Origin: Gudongella sp034004165
GTDB taxonomy: Bacteria > Bacillota > Clostridia > Tissierellales > Tissierellaceae
Assembly (NCBI GenBank): GCA_034004165.1
Contig: JAVEXI010000040.1
Coordinates: 1 to 15,879 of the forward strand
DNA length: 15,879 nt
Direction: 5' to 3'
The notes under the pieces were generated by a model. It had not been told where the DNA came from and did not search any database. It saw only the letters and a list, made by a program, of their open reading frames with translations. Below, piece after piece: positions 1 to 6,442 of the stretch (position 1 is the stretch's first letter; each line of letters begins with the position of its first letter). A program made the position numbers and the translations under genes.

Positions 1-251
1 TCACAGATATTACTATCAATTTTTCTCATGGCGACACAACCTGCTGGTAAACCCTCTACTTTAGCGAGTATTATTGAACCACTAGGTTTTACATAATCCC
101 CAGGAAGATTTTTATGTTCATCTTGAAAGCCCTGAAATGACAAATCAACCCCAAGAGAGTTAGCATATTCTTCAAATAGGGTTTTAACGCTTTCAAGATT
201 AGTTCCTCTTTCAACGGTTACAAATTCAACTGAATTATAGTATGAATTCAT
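1..251 (-). CDS. GNAT-family N-acetyltransferase, N-terminal part (3' end beyond window)
   Basis: The reading frame begins at an ATG (249-251) and runs off the left edge, giving 83 codons. The visible protein starts MNSYYNSVEFVTVERG and continues through a helix with LFEEYANSLGVDLSFQGF, then LPGDYVKPSGSIILAKVEG and PAGCVAMRKID. This pattern (helix 1, a 'LPG.Y..P.G.ILLA' stretch, then the strand with GCVA.R) is typical of the N-terminal half of small GNAT acetyltransferases, which transfer an acetyl group from acetyl-CoA to an amine. The acetyl-CoA pyrophosphate loop (R/Q-x-x-G-x-G/A) would lie outside the window, so substrate and catalytic competence cannot be judged. A GAAGGGA ribosome-binding site lies inside the last codons of the methyltransferase gene, which ends one base upstream, so the two genes are probably co-transcribed and translationally coupled. 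Confidence 0.75.
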   Translation of the reverse strand, partial: MNSYYNSVEFVTVERGTNLESVKTLFEEYANSLGVDLSFQGFQDEHKNLPGDYVKPSGSIILAKVEGLPAGCVAMRKIDSNIC

Positions 252-252
252 T

Positions 253-1218
253 TTATCGTCCCTTCTTCCGCGTTTTTTTCAATTTTTTTTGATGTTCAAG
301 GGTATTCCTTTCCCAGAACACACCATCATGAAACCCCTGAATACTGTCATCTTCATCAGCCATTTCAATTCGCTTTTCTGCCCAGGCACAATACACAGGA
401 TTCTGTTCAATCCCAATGTAGTTTCTTCCAAGTTTTTTTGCAGTTACACTTGTGGTACCTGAGCCAAGAAATGGATCTAATACTGTATCTCCCTTGTTGG
501 AGCTTGCAAGTATAAGCTTTGCTATCAGTTTCTCTGGTTTTTGAGTCGGATGAGATGTATTTTCTACCATAGACCAAAAGGGAACTGTTACATCATCCCA
601 AAAGTTGGATGGGCATGTATCCCTGAAATTTCCATCGTCACTTTCTACCCAGTCCTTTGGCTTCCCATCAACTCTGTAAGGTGCTAGAACTTTCTTTCTG
701 ACCATGACGTCATCCAGATTAAAAGTATATTTATCAGAAACTGTCGCAAACCAAATATCCTCGTGGGAATTTTTCCAGTTTGCCTTTGCACCTCTTCCTT
801 TTTCTCTTTGCCATGTAATCCTGTTTCGTATAATCAATCTTTCGGAAAGAACCTTGCCAATTATTAAACTGGACTGCCAGTCACAGCAAACATATATAGA
901 ACCATCGTCCTTAAGAAGTGGAATCACCTTATCTAGCCAAATCCTGGTATATTCTTCATAAACTTCATCGTTCTTCTTTGAAAAATTATTTCCGTGAAAT
1001 GATTTATTTAGGTTATATGGAGGGTCCACAATTATAAGGTCAATGCTCTTGTTTGGAATGTTTTCAGCTGTTTTAACGGAGTCGCCTATTATCGTCTTAT
1101 TTAAAATTTCAGTTAGTTTAACAGGTGTATCAACTTGTATACATTTGTCAAGGTACTGTCGGCCTTGTTCTATATCAAAATCTATGGTTTTATTTCTACC
1201 GGCTTTCTTTTTATGCAC
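253..1218 (-). CDS. Site-specific DNA methyltransferase, beta-class (N6-adenine or N4-cytosine)
   Basis: A 321-residue SAM-dependent DNA amino-methyltransferase. Motif IV, DPPYNL, is at residues 65-70. Motif I, DPFLGSGTT, is near the C-terminus at 248-256, preceded by HPTQKPEKL (223-231). Catalytic motif before SAM-binding motif, with the target-recognition region between them (about 130-220), is the beta-class order. The C-terminal tail is lysine/arginine rich (KKLKKTRKKGR). Start: a GTG three codons further upstream (1225-1227) sits inside the AGAGGTGG ribosome-binding site (1224-1231), so the GTG at 1216-1218, with 5-nt spacing, is the better start. No restriction endonuclease is adjacent; the next gene in the operon is a GNAT protein. 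It may be an orphan (epigenetic or protective) enzyme, or its partner may lie outside the window. Recognition sequence and modified base cannot be read from the sequence. Confidence 0.93.
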   Translation of the reverse strand: MHKKKAGRNKTIDFDIEQGRQYLDKCIQVDTPVKLTEILNKTIIGDSVKTAENIPNKSIDLIIVDPPYNLNKSFHGNNFSKKNDEVYEEYTRIWLDKVIPLLKDDGSIYVCCDWQSSLIIGKVLSERLIIRNRITWQREKGRGAKANWKNSHEDIWFATVSDKYTFNLDDVMVRKKVLAPYRVDGKPKDWVESDDGNFRDTCPSNFWDDVTVPFWSMVENTSHPTQKPEKLIAKLILASSNKGDTVLDPFLGSGTTSVTAKKLGRNYIGIEQNPVYCAWAEKRIEMADEDDSIQGFHDGVFWERNTLEHQKKLKKTRKKGR

Positions 1219-1319
1219 AGCATCCACCTCTGTTAATTATCTATAAATGATATTTTTAACCTCATTACGTATTAGATAAAGCATACCACAATAATTATAA
1301 GTTTTGAAATAAAAAACAT

Positions 1320-1348
1320 TTGACATGAATGGGCATATGTTATATATT
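1320..1348 (+). promoter_or_regulatory. Sigma-70/SigA-type promoter for the permease pair
   Basis: TTGACA (1320-1325) and TATATT (1343-1348) are separated by exactly 17 bases. The predicted transcription start is near 1355, at the left flank of the C6/G6 palindrome. The -35 is a perfect consensus match and the -10 matches at 5 of 6 positions. Confidence 0.8.
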
Positions 1349-1352
1349 ATTC

Positions 1353-1380
1353 TTAGCCCCCCACGGGAGGGGGGTATCTA
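1353..1380 (+). promoter_or_regulatory. Candidate CsoR/FrmR/RcnR-family operator (C6-N6-G6 inverted repeat)
   Basis: CCCCCC (1357-1362), a 6-base centre ACGGGA, then GGGGGG (1369-1374), flanked by TAG and TAT. It lies directly downstream of the -10 box and covers the predicted start of transcription. CsoR/CstR/RcnR repressors bind A/T-flanked C-tract/G-tract inverted repeats of this shape and release them on Cu(I), Ni/Co, persulfide or formaldehyde. Assignment to that family is by resemblance only, and no csoR-like gene is in the window. The G/C run stands out strongly from its AT-rich surroundings. A weak hairpin role in the leader RNA is the alternative. Confidence 0.6.
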
Positions 1381-1405
1381 GTTTAATATATTAGGAGGTC
1401 AGATA

Positions 1406-1888
1406 ATGGTAAGTTTATATGTCGTCACTGGGATTGCACTGGTTGCATCATTCTTTGCAAACCCGCAAAGGACTAAAATGGGATTAAAGAAAGGCTGGAT
1501 GAAGTTTATAAAGTCTCTCCCCAACTACCTGATGTTACTTATGCTGATATCTTTTGTACTACTGGTATCAGAGAATTTTATAATCGCTTTTCTTGGCCAG
1601 GATAATGTATTCTTAGGGCTGCTTTCCAGTCTTCTACTGGGATCGATCACAATAATGCCAGGGTTTATTGCATATCCACTAGCTAAAATACTAGTTTCAA
1701 AAGGCGTACCGTACATGGTAGTCGCCGGATTCGTCACATCTCTAATGCTTGTTGGTCTTGTAACATACCCACTTGAGAAAGAATACTTTGGTCGAAGAGC
1801 TACTATCTTAAGAAATGTTATGAGTTTTACTGTCGCAGCTATGATTGCAATCATAGCAGGTATTGCATACGGGGAGGTATTCCTATAA
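1406..1888 (+). CDS. ArsP/COG0701-type permease, half-size subunit A
   Basis: A 160-residue, very hydrophobic protein with about four to five predicted membrane helices (roughly 1-19, 38-62, 68-95, 102-122, 134-158). The segment GSITIMPGFIAYPLAKILVSKG (about 78-99) is the signature of the predicted permease family containing ArsP (PF03773): a Gly/Ser-rich helix with a conserved Pro followed by YPLAxxLxxKG. Full-length members are about 300-350 residues, so this is half size and almost certainly works with the following gene. Family members export methylarsenite or are found in metal, thiol or sulfur-linked operons; the substrate here is unknown. AGGAGG (1393-1398) lies 7 bases before the ATG. 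Its stop codon overlaps the start of the next gene (TAATG), and a CsoR-like operator precedes it. Confidence 0.8.
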   Translation: MVSLYVVTGIALVASFFANPQRTKMGLKKGWMKFIKSLPNYLMLLMLISFVLLVSENFIIAFLGQDNVFLGLLSSLLLGSITIMPGFIAYPLAKILVSKGVPYMVVAGFVTSLMLVGLVTYPLEKEYFGRRATILRNVMSFTVAAMIAIIAGIAYGEVFL

Positions 1889-2418
1889 TGAAAAAAAGTA
1901 GAAGAGATTATATATTGTTTGGTGTGTTTGCAGCATTTTCACTAGTTTCATGGTTAGTTAAGTTTGATTTTGGAATACGAGTTTGGGATAATTTCCTGGT
2001 ATTTGCACGTGACATGGTCTTTATACTGCCACCTGCATTTATTTTGATTGGATTGTTTGATGTATGGGCAAAACAGGAAACTATCGAAAAACACTTTGGG
2101 AGTACAAATAATCCACTTAGATTCGTATGGTCCATCCTTTTAGCATCTACTACAGTCGGTGGAACTTTTGTAGCATTTCCAATGGCCAATGCTCTCTACA
2201 ACAAGGGAGCAAAATACAGCTCAATTTTCACATATATCACTGCTGCATCACTGTTTATGATTCCCATGACAGTAATGGAAGCCAGTATGCTCGGAGTAAA
2301 GTTTACAGCAATTAGACTTATATCGTCTGTCCCCTTTATAATTATTGGGTCAGTTTTATTAGAGAAGTACCTCGACGGCATCCACTATTCACTCCCCATT
2401 ATAGAAAACGAGAAGTAA
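1888..2418 (+). CDS. ArsP/COG0701-type permease, half-size subunit B
   Basis: A 176-residue membrane protein with about five predicted helices (10-30, 36-58, 78-100, 106-128, 136-157). ASTTVGGTFVAFPMANALYN (about 89-108) matches the YPLAxxL signature block of subunit A, so the two proteins look like the two repeats of a full-length ArsP-type permease encoded separately. The ATG shares one base with the stop codon of subunit A, and GGGGAGG (1871-1877) lies in that gene's last codons, which implies coupled translation and equal amounts of the two products. Its C-terminus is a short polar tail (EKYLDGIHYSLPIIENEK). No cysteine is present in either half, so a cysteine-thiol metal-binding mechanism in the membrane part is unlikely. 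The substrate is not deducible. Confidence 0.8.
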   Translation: MKKSRRDYILFGVFAAFSLVSWLVKFDFGIRVWDNFLVFARDMVFILPPAFILIGLFDVWAKQETIEKHFGSTNNPLRFVWSILLASTTVGGTFVAFPMANALYNKGAKYSSIFTYITAASLFMIPMTVMEASMLGVKFTAIRLISSVPFIIIGSVLLEKYLDGIHYSLPIIENEK

Positions 2419-2433
2419 TTTGTTTCCAGACGC

Positions 2434-2468
2434 AAAAAACTGAGGCGAACAATATGCCTCAGTTTTTT
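2434..2468. terminator. Bidirectional rho-independent terminator
   Basis: A perfect 13-bp stem AAAAAACTGAGGC (2434-2446) / GCCTCAGTTTTTT (2456-2468) with a 9-base loop. It has T6 on the plus strand and T6 on the minus strand, and it sits between the convergent permease operon and flavodiiron gene. It should stop transcription from both sides. Confidence 0.9.
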
Positions 2469-2485
2469 ATTTATATTGAAAAATT

Positions 2486-3712
2486 CTATTCGACTACTTT
2501 CTCTTTCATCTTTTCTATAAGTTCTAGGACTCCTCTTTCAATTTTCTCAAGATCTTCTGCTCTTGGCGAACCTTCAAACTCAACAGATTCTACCATATCC
2601 CATTTCATTTTATTTCTTTCTAATATATCTGCAAGTTCCTTTTCAGCTCCTCCAGACCATCCAAATGAGCCAAATCTGAATGCAGCTTTACCTGAAATTT
2701 TCTTTCTCCCTATCTCGTCAAGTGCAGCAGCTACTGGCGGAAAGAGCTTATACTCATAAGTTGGTGCTGCAATTATTACTGCAGCAGACCTGAATACAGT
2801 TGCTATCATTTCACTTTCACTTTCAAGCGGCATCTCCAATTTGTTGTACTTAATGCCTTCTCTCTTTAGCACGTCTTCTACAAAGCTAATTGCTTTCCCT
2901 GTCATTCCATACATGGAACCCCAGAGTATCGTTACTTCATTTTTGCCATAACCTTCTGCATATTGAGAGAATCTGTAATAGTCATCCATTATCTGTGCTG
3001 GGTTTTTTCGATACAATGGACCATGTCCAGGTGCTATGGTGTTTATTTCGAAGCTTCTTGCCTTATCCAGTGCTTTTCTAAGCATTGGAGTAAATGTAGT
3101 CATAACATTTGAATAGTATCTGATGCCTTCCGTTTCAAAAAAGGCCCTCTCTTCAGCAGTCATTTCATCGTCGAAATGATGCTCGTCCATCTTTCCAAAT
3201 GAACCGAACATGTCACAAGAGAACAAAGTTTTTGTACCTGTTTCAAATGTATACATCGTATCAGGCCAATGTACATTTGGCACCGGGTGGAATCTGAGTT
3301 CTTTGCCGTTTCCAAGATCCAAAGTGTCTCCATCTTTTACGACCATTATCTTTTCCCCATTGCCATAAAATGACTCTACGAGCTTAGCAGCCTTGTCAGT
3401 GCACACTATTGTAAAATCATCCTTTATCTTTTTAAAATTTGATATCCATCCTGAATGATCAGGCTCCATATGGTTTACGATTAAATAGTCTATGTCCTTT
3501 GGGTCTACGCCAATTTCTCTTAAATTTTCATATAGCGTTTCAGGAATTCCATCCCAGCCAATGACTCCATCGATGATTGCAGTTTTTTCACCCTGTACGA
3601 TATATGAGTTTAAAGTTACACCGTTAGCAAGCTCCCAAATACCTTCAAAAAGCATATCCTCCACATTCATAGATAACATGTGTATTCCGTCAGCTATTTT
3701 TATCTTCTTCAT
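2486..3712 (-). CDS. Flavodiiron protein (oxygen/nitric-oxide reductase, FprA family)
   Basis: A 408-residue cytoplasmic enzyme that reduces O2 to water (and in some homologues NO to N2O), fed by rubredoxin. The N-terminal metallo-beta-lactamase-like domain carries the full diiron ligand set: H81, E83, D85 in HMEPDHSG, H148 in VHWPD, D167 in SCDMFG and H230 in APGHGP. The C-terminal flavodoxin domain starts at about 259 with ILWGSMYGMTGKA, the FMN phosphate loop. It ends there, with no fused rubredoxin or flavin reductase, so separate electron donors are needed. Start: a GTG two codons upstream (3716-3718) lies against the ribosome-binding site; ATG 3710-3712, 7 bases after AGGAGG (3720-3725), is preferred. 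No strong promoter is visible in the 69-base gap behind the decarboxylase gene, so co-transcription with it is possible. Its presence indicates an anaerobe that meets oxygen. Confidence 0.95.
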   Translation of the reverse strand: MKKIKIADGIHMLSMNVEDMLFEGIWELANGVTLNSYIVQGEKTAIIDGVIGWDGIPETLYENLREIGVDPKDIDYLIVNHMEPDHSGWISNFKKIKDDFTIVCTDKAAKLVESFYGNGEKIMVVKDGDTLDLGNGKELRFHPVPNVHWPDTMYTFETGTKTLFSCDMFGSFGKMDEHHFDDEMTAEERAFFETEGIRYYSNVMTTFTPMLRKALDKARSFEINTIAPGHGPLYRKNPAQIMDDYYRFSQYAEGYGKNEVTILWGSMYGMTGKAISFVEDVLKREGIKYNKLEMPLESESEMIATVFRSAAVIIAAPTYEYKLFPPVAAALDEIGRKKISGKAAFRFGSFGWSGGAEKELADILERNKMKWDMVESVEFEGSPRAEDLEKIERGVLELIEKMKEKVVE

Positions 3713-3781
3713 ACTCACTCCTCCTTAATAAAAATAATCGTCATAGGAATAGTACCCATATTCTCATTCTAATGCACATCT

Positions 3782-5182
3782 TTATTGAAGACTTTCTCTA
3801 GCTTTTACAAATGCTATTACGGATCTGTCTATATCCTCGAAAGTAGTCCTGTAAGAACACACACTAATCCGAATAACTGGTTTACCTTCCCATCTTGAAC
3901 CTCCACACCAGCATTCTCCTGAATTTTGAATTTCTTTTAGCAGTTTTTCTGTTTTATCTGAATCGTCCAACGAAGTCATTAATTGATTAAAACAAACGTC
4001 ATTTAATACATCAAATCCATTTTCTTTAAGTTTCTCTCCAAAATATTCAGCCTTTTCGTGAAGATCGTCTATAAGATCAGCAACGCCTTTTTTCCCAAGA
4101 GATTTCAATGTCGCCCATAATTCTACTACGCGAGCTCTCCTGGACATATCTAATATGTAGCTCATCCCGTCTCTGTGACCAGTATTAGCAATATATGAAC
4201 CTGACATCTGAAGTGCCTTCAGGAGAACTTCCCTGTGCTTACAGAGTATCACTCCACTATCATAAGGAGCATTTAGTGTTTTGTGGGCATCTACAGACCA
4301 TGAATCAGCCAGTTCAATTCCATTGGTCAAGTGTTTCAGATTATCTGAAGCAGCAGCCCAAAGGCCAAAGGCTCCATCTATATGAACCCACGCTCCAGCC
4401 TCATTTGCTTTTTTGCATATTTCTTCAAATTCATCGTAAGACCCTGAGTTAACATTGCCAGCCTGAAGCAAAAGCAATGTGCGGTCGTCAAGCTGAGGAA
4501 CAGAATCTGCTCTTATTCTCCCTTGGTCATCTACTGGTATCTTTATTACCCGTTCACTTCCCAGCCCAGATACTGAAAGAGCTTTATATATGGTAGAATG
4601 CGCTCCCTCACCAATCATTACCTTTATTTCAGGAGCCCCAAACAACCCAAGTTTTCCTGCATCGTAACCTTGTTTTTCCAACAGATAATTTCTTCCTGCT
4701 GCAATTCCACAAAGAGTTGCTGTTGCGCTTCCTCCAACAAACCCTGCTGCAGTACCTTTGGGTAGTCCGAGAATCTCTGCCATCCAGCCTTCGCATACTT
4801 CTTCTAAAACTGATACCACAGGAGACATAGCATATGCTCCAGCATTCTGGTCCCATACATCTGCAAGCCATTTTGCAGCAAGAGAGGCAGGAACAATGCC
4901 GCCATCTACAAATCCAAAGTATCTTCCCCCTGTCTGTGCAGTGGTTCCAGGTGATCCTTTTTTATGTAAAACTTCAATTATCTCATATGGATTGGCTCCT
5001 TCGCTTGGCAGCTCCTCTCTAAAAGCGTCAAGTGCCTTTATTGCTTCGTCCTTTGGAAATACTGGTAAGTCATCAATGTTTTGCATGTATTCAAAAGCAT
5101 ATTCTTTAGCCTTTTCAAGCAATTTGTAATCAATAGCTTCTTCTCTCAGCCTGTTAGTCAAATCGTTTGTATGTCTTCCCAT
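3782..5182 (-). CDS. Group II pyridoxal-phosphate-dependent decarboxylase family protein
   Basis: A 466-residue fold-type I PLP enzyme of the aromatic-amino-acid/glutamate/diaminobutyrate decarboxylase superfamily, of usual family length. Visible landmarks are GGRYFGFVDGG (85-95), GGSATATLCG (150-159) for the phosphate pocket, EGAHSTIYKA (192-201) with H194 expected to stack on PLP, HIDGAFG (267-273) with D269 contacting the PLP pyridine nitrogen, and VDAHKTLN (297-304) with K301 as the Schiff-base lysine. Cysteines C395, C424 and C426 lie in the C-terminal small domain. Substrate cannot be fixed: the family decarboxylates aromatic amino acids, glutamate, aspartate or diaminobutyrate. GGAGGAG (5191-5197) lies 8 bases before the ATG. 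It is read from a strong promoter with an overlapping inverted repeat. The flavodiiron gene follows 69 bases later. Confidence 0.88.
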   Translation of the reverse strand: MGRHTNDLTNRLREEAIDYKLLEKAKEYAFEYMQNIDDLPVFPKDEAIKALDAFREELPSEGANPYEIIEVLHKKGSPGTTAQTGGRYFGFVDGGIVPASLAAKWLADVWDQNAGAYAMSPVVSVLEEVCEGWMAEILGLPKGTAAGFVGGSATATLCGIAAGRNYLLEKQGYDAGKLGLFGAPEIKVMIGEGAHSTIYKALSVSGLGSERVIKIPVDDQGRIRADSVPQLDDRTLLLLQAGNVNSGSYDEFEEICKKANEAGAWVHIDGAFGLWAAASDNLKHLTNGIELADSWSVDAHKTLNAPYDSGVILCKHREVLLKALQMSGSYIANTGHRDGMSYILDMSRRARVVELWATLKSLGKKGVADLIDDLHEKAEYFGEKLKENGFDVLNDVCFNQLMTSLDDSDKTEKLLKEIQNSGECWCGGSRWEGKPVIRISVCSYRTTFEDIDRSVIAFVKARESLQ

Positions 5183-5216
5183 ATAGAATTCTCCTCCAAT
5201 TCATAGAATGGTATCT

Positions 5217-5255
5217 TCATACATCAATTGTATGATTACACTTCCGTACAGTCAA
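5217..5255 (-). promoter_or_regulatory. Strong promoter of the decarboxylase gene with overlapping inverted-repeat operator
   Basis: On the minus strand, TTGACT (5250-5255) and TACAAT (5227-5232) are spaced by exactly 17 bases, a near-consensus vegetative promoter. A 7-bp perfect inverted repeat TCATACA-TCAAT-TGTATGA (5217-5235) covers the whole -10 box and the predicted transcription start near 5220. That position would let a bound dimeric regulator block RNA polymerase. The regulator is unknown. Confidence 0.7.
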
Positions 5256-5256
5256 T

Positions 5257-5271
5257 CAAAAGAGACTTTTG
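5257..5271. promoter_or_regulatory. Inverted repeat between divergent decarboxylase and AhpD-like genes
   Basis: A perfect repeat CAAAAG-AGA-CTTTTG lies just upstream of the decarboxylase -35 box and just upstream of the only weak plus-strand promoter candidate for the AhpD-like gene (TTGCTG 5274-5279, 18 bases, TATCAT 5298-5303). It could be a second regulator site shared by both genes. Short AT-rich repeats arise by chance, so support is limited. Confidence 0.3.
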
Positions 5272-5357
5272 TTTTGCTGATTATGAATAAATTTGGGTAT
5301 CATTAAAGTGGAGTAGTTTAGTCGGATTTAATATCCATTATATATAAGGAGGAAGCC

Positions 5358-5783
5358 ATGAGTAGGAGGATGAATTACAAAGATATTTCGCCTGAAGTAT
5401 TTAATCTATTGATTAAAAGCGAAGAATATATGAAAGACAGTACACTGGATAAGAAGCTTCTGGAGCTTGTTAAGATAAGAGCATCCCAGATAAATGGATG
5501 TGCATTCTGTCTAAATATGCACACTGAAGATGCAAGAGCCATAGGTGAAACAGAAAGGCGGATATATCTTCTGAACGCCTGGAGAGAAACTGTTCTCTAC
5601 ACATCTGCAGAAAGAGTAGCTTTGGAGTTTACAGAAGTACTGACTCAGATTTCACTGGGCCACGTTTCCGATGAGCTATTTGAAAAAATGAAAGAGCTCT
5701 TTACAGAAAAAGAGATTGTTGACCTGGTATTTGCAATCAACAACATCAATAATTGGAACAGACTTAACATTGCACTTGCATAA
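5358..5783 (+). CDS. AhpD-like / carboxymuconolactone decarboxylase-fold peroxidase-type protein
   Basis: A 141-residue all-helical protein. The segment LLELVKIRASQINGCAFC followed by LNMH (34-55) holds the AhpD signature: E36, the redox pair C48-x-x-C51 and H55 one turn later. That is the E...CxxC...H proton-relay set of alkylhydroperoxidase AhpD. Proteins of this family act as thiol-dependent peroxidases or disulfide adaptors; many small members are uncharacterised. AAGGAGGA (5346-5353) precedes the ATG at suitable spacing. A second in-frame ATG at 5370 with a closer AGGAGG is a possible alternative start, shortening it by four residues. It is transcribed divergently from the decarboxylase/flavodiiron pair, which suggests a shared oxidative-stress context. 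Confidence 0.88.
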   Translation: MSRRMNYKDISPEVFNLLIKSEEYMKDSTLDKKLLELVKIRASQINGCAFCLNMHTEDARAIGETERRIYLLNAWRETVLYTSAERVALEFTEVLTQISLGHVSDELFEKMKELFTEKEIVDLVFAINNINNWNRLNIALA

Positions 5784-5789
5784 CAACTA

Positions 5790-5823
5790 AAGAACAGCCT
5801 TCTTTTAAGAAGACTGTTCTTTT
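5790..5823. terminator. Bidirectional rho-independent terminator
   Basis: Stem AAGAACAG (5790-5797) with CTGTTCTT (5814-5821), and inner stem CTTCTT (5799-5804) with AAGAAG (5807-5812), separated by a single C/A mismatch and closed by a 2-base TT turn. It lies between the convergent AhpD-like and response regulator genes and touches the latter's stop codon at 5822. T runs or A/T flanks lie on both sides. Confidence 0.85.
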
Positions 5824-6442
5824 AATATCCAGGTATAATCAAGTTTTTATTGACCACATCGACAACCAGTTGCATAGTGCTCTTGTAACCCGTCTTAGAA
5901 AGCATGTTGCTAATGTGCTGCTTTACAGTTCGCTCTTTAATATCCAGTTCATTGGCAACTTCTCTATAACTAAAACCATTTACAAGCTCGCGCAATACTT
6001 CCAGCTCTCTGGCTGTAAAATTAACGCTGCTGGCATATCCTATATCGAGCAGAGGTGTCTCTTCCGGATATATATTTGCGCCCTTCATAGTCTTATCCAT
6101 CACTTCCAGAAGACCATCGCTATCGTCCTTGTACCAGAAGCTATCGCATTTAGCTTCCTTTGCCTTCCTAATAAAACTCTCTTCAGGCATAGAAGTTATT
6201 ACGACAATTTTTATATTTGGAAAATCCCGCTTTATTTTTTTAGCTGCATCTATTCCACTTTCGCCCTCAGCTGTACACACATCCATAAGTATAAGGTCAA
6301 TTTTCCCAGCCAAGCAGAAAGCAATTGCATTTTGAGCGTTTTCTATAGTCCCTATAATTTTGTATTCTTCTGACTGAGAAATCGTCTCTTCAAGGATTTT
6401 TTGAACAATTCTCTGGTCTTCAACTATGAGCACTCTATACAT
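5822..6442 (-). CDS. NarL/LuxR-family response regulator
   Basis: A 206-residue two-domain regulator. The receiver domain (1-120) has the acidic pair E8/D9, phospho-acceptor D54 in LILMDV, T83 in VVITS and K105 in FWYKDD. A LuxR-type helix-turn-helix follows (about 142-200: FTARELEVLRELVNGFSYREVANELDIKERTVKQHISNML), ending in IIPGY. Phosphorylation by the upstream kinase would be expected to promote dimerisation and DNA binding. Start: the frame could open at a TTG (6457), but ATG 6440-6442 sits directly behind GAGGAGGAG and makes the protein begin MYRVLIVEDQ. This start overlaps the last 8 bases of the kinase gene (stop at 6435), so the two are translationally coupled. Its targets are unknown; no second copy of a clear palindromic site was found around the operon. 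Confidence 0.95.
   Translation of the reverse strand: MYRVLIVEDQRIVQKILEETISQSEEYKIIGTIENAQNAIAFCLAGKIDLILMDVCTAEGESGIDAAKKIKRDFPNIKIVVITSMPEESFIRKAKEAKCDSFWYKDDSDGLLEVMDKTMKGANIYPEETPLLDIGYASSVNFTARELEVLRELVNGFSYREVANELDIKERTVKQHISNMLSKTGYKSTMQLVVDVVNKNLIIPGY

Noticed and set aside
704..961. Open frames on the plus strand inside the methyltransferase gene
   Set aside because: Antisense shadow frames of a well-supported gene, with no ribosome-binding site or recognisable motif.
1355..1376. C6/G6 palindrome considered as a rho-independent terminator of an upstream plus-strand gene
   Set aside because: No gene is read into it from the left on the plus strand, no T run follows, and it lies directly on a promoter start site.
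5870..6373. Plus-strand 167-codon frame opposite the response regulator
   Set aside because: The opposite strand encodes an intact receiver and LuxR domain with all key residues; the antisense product is unlike any known fold.
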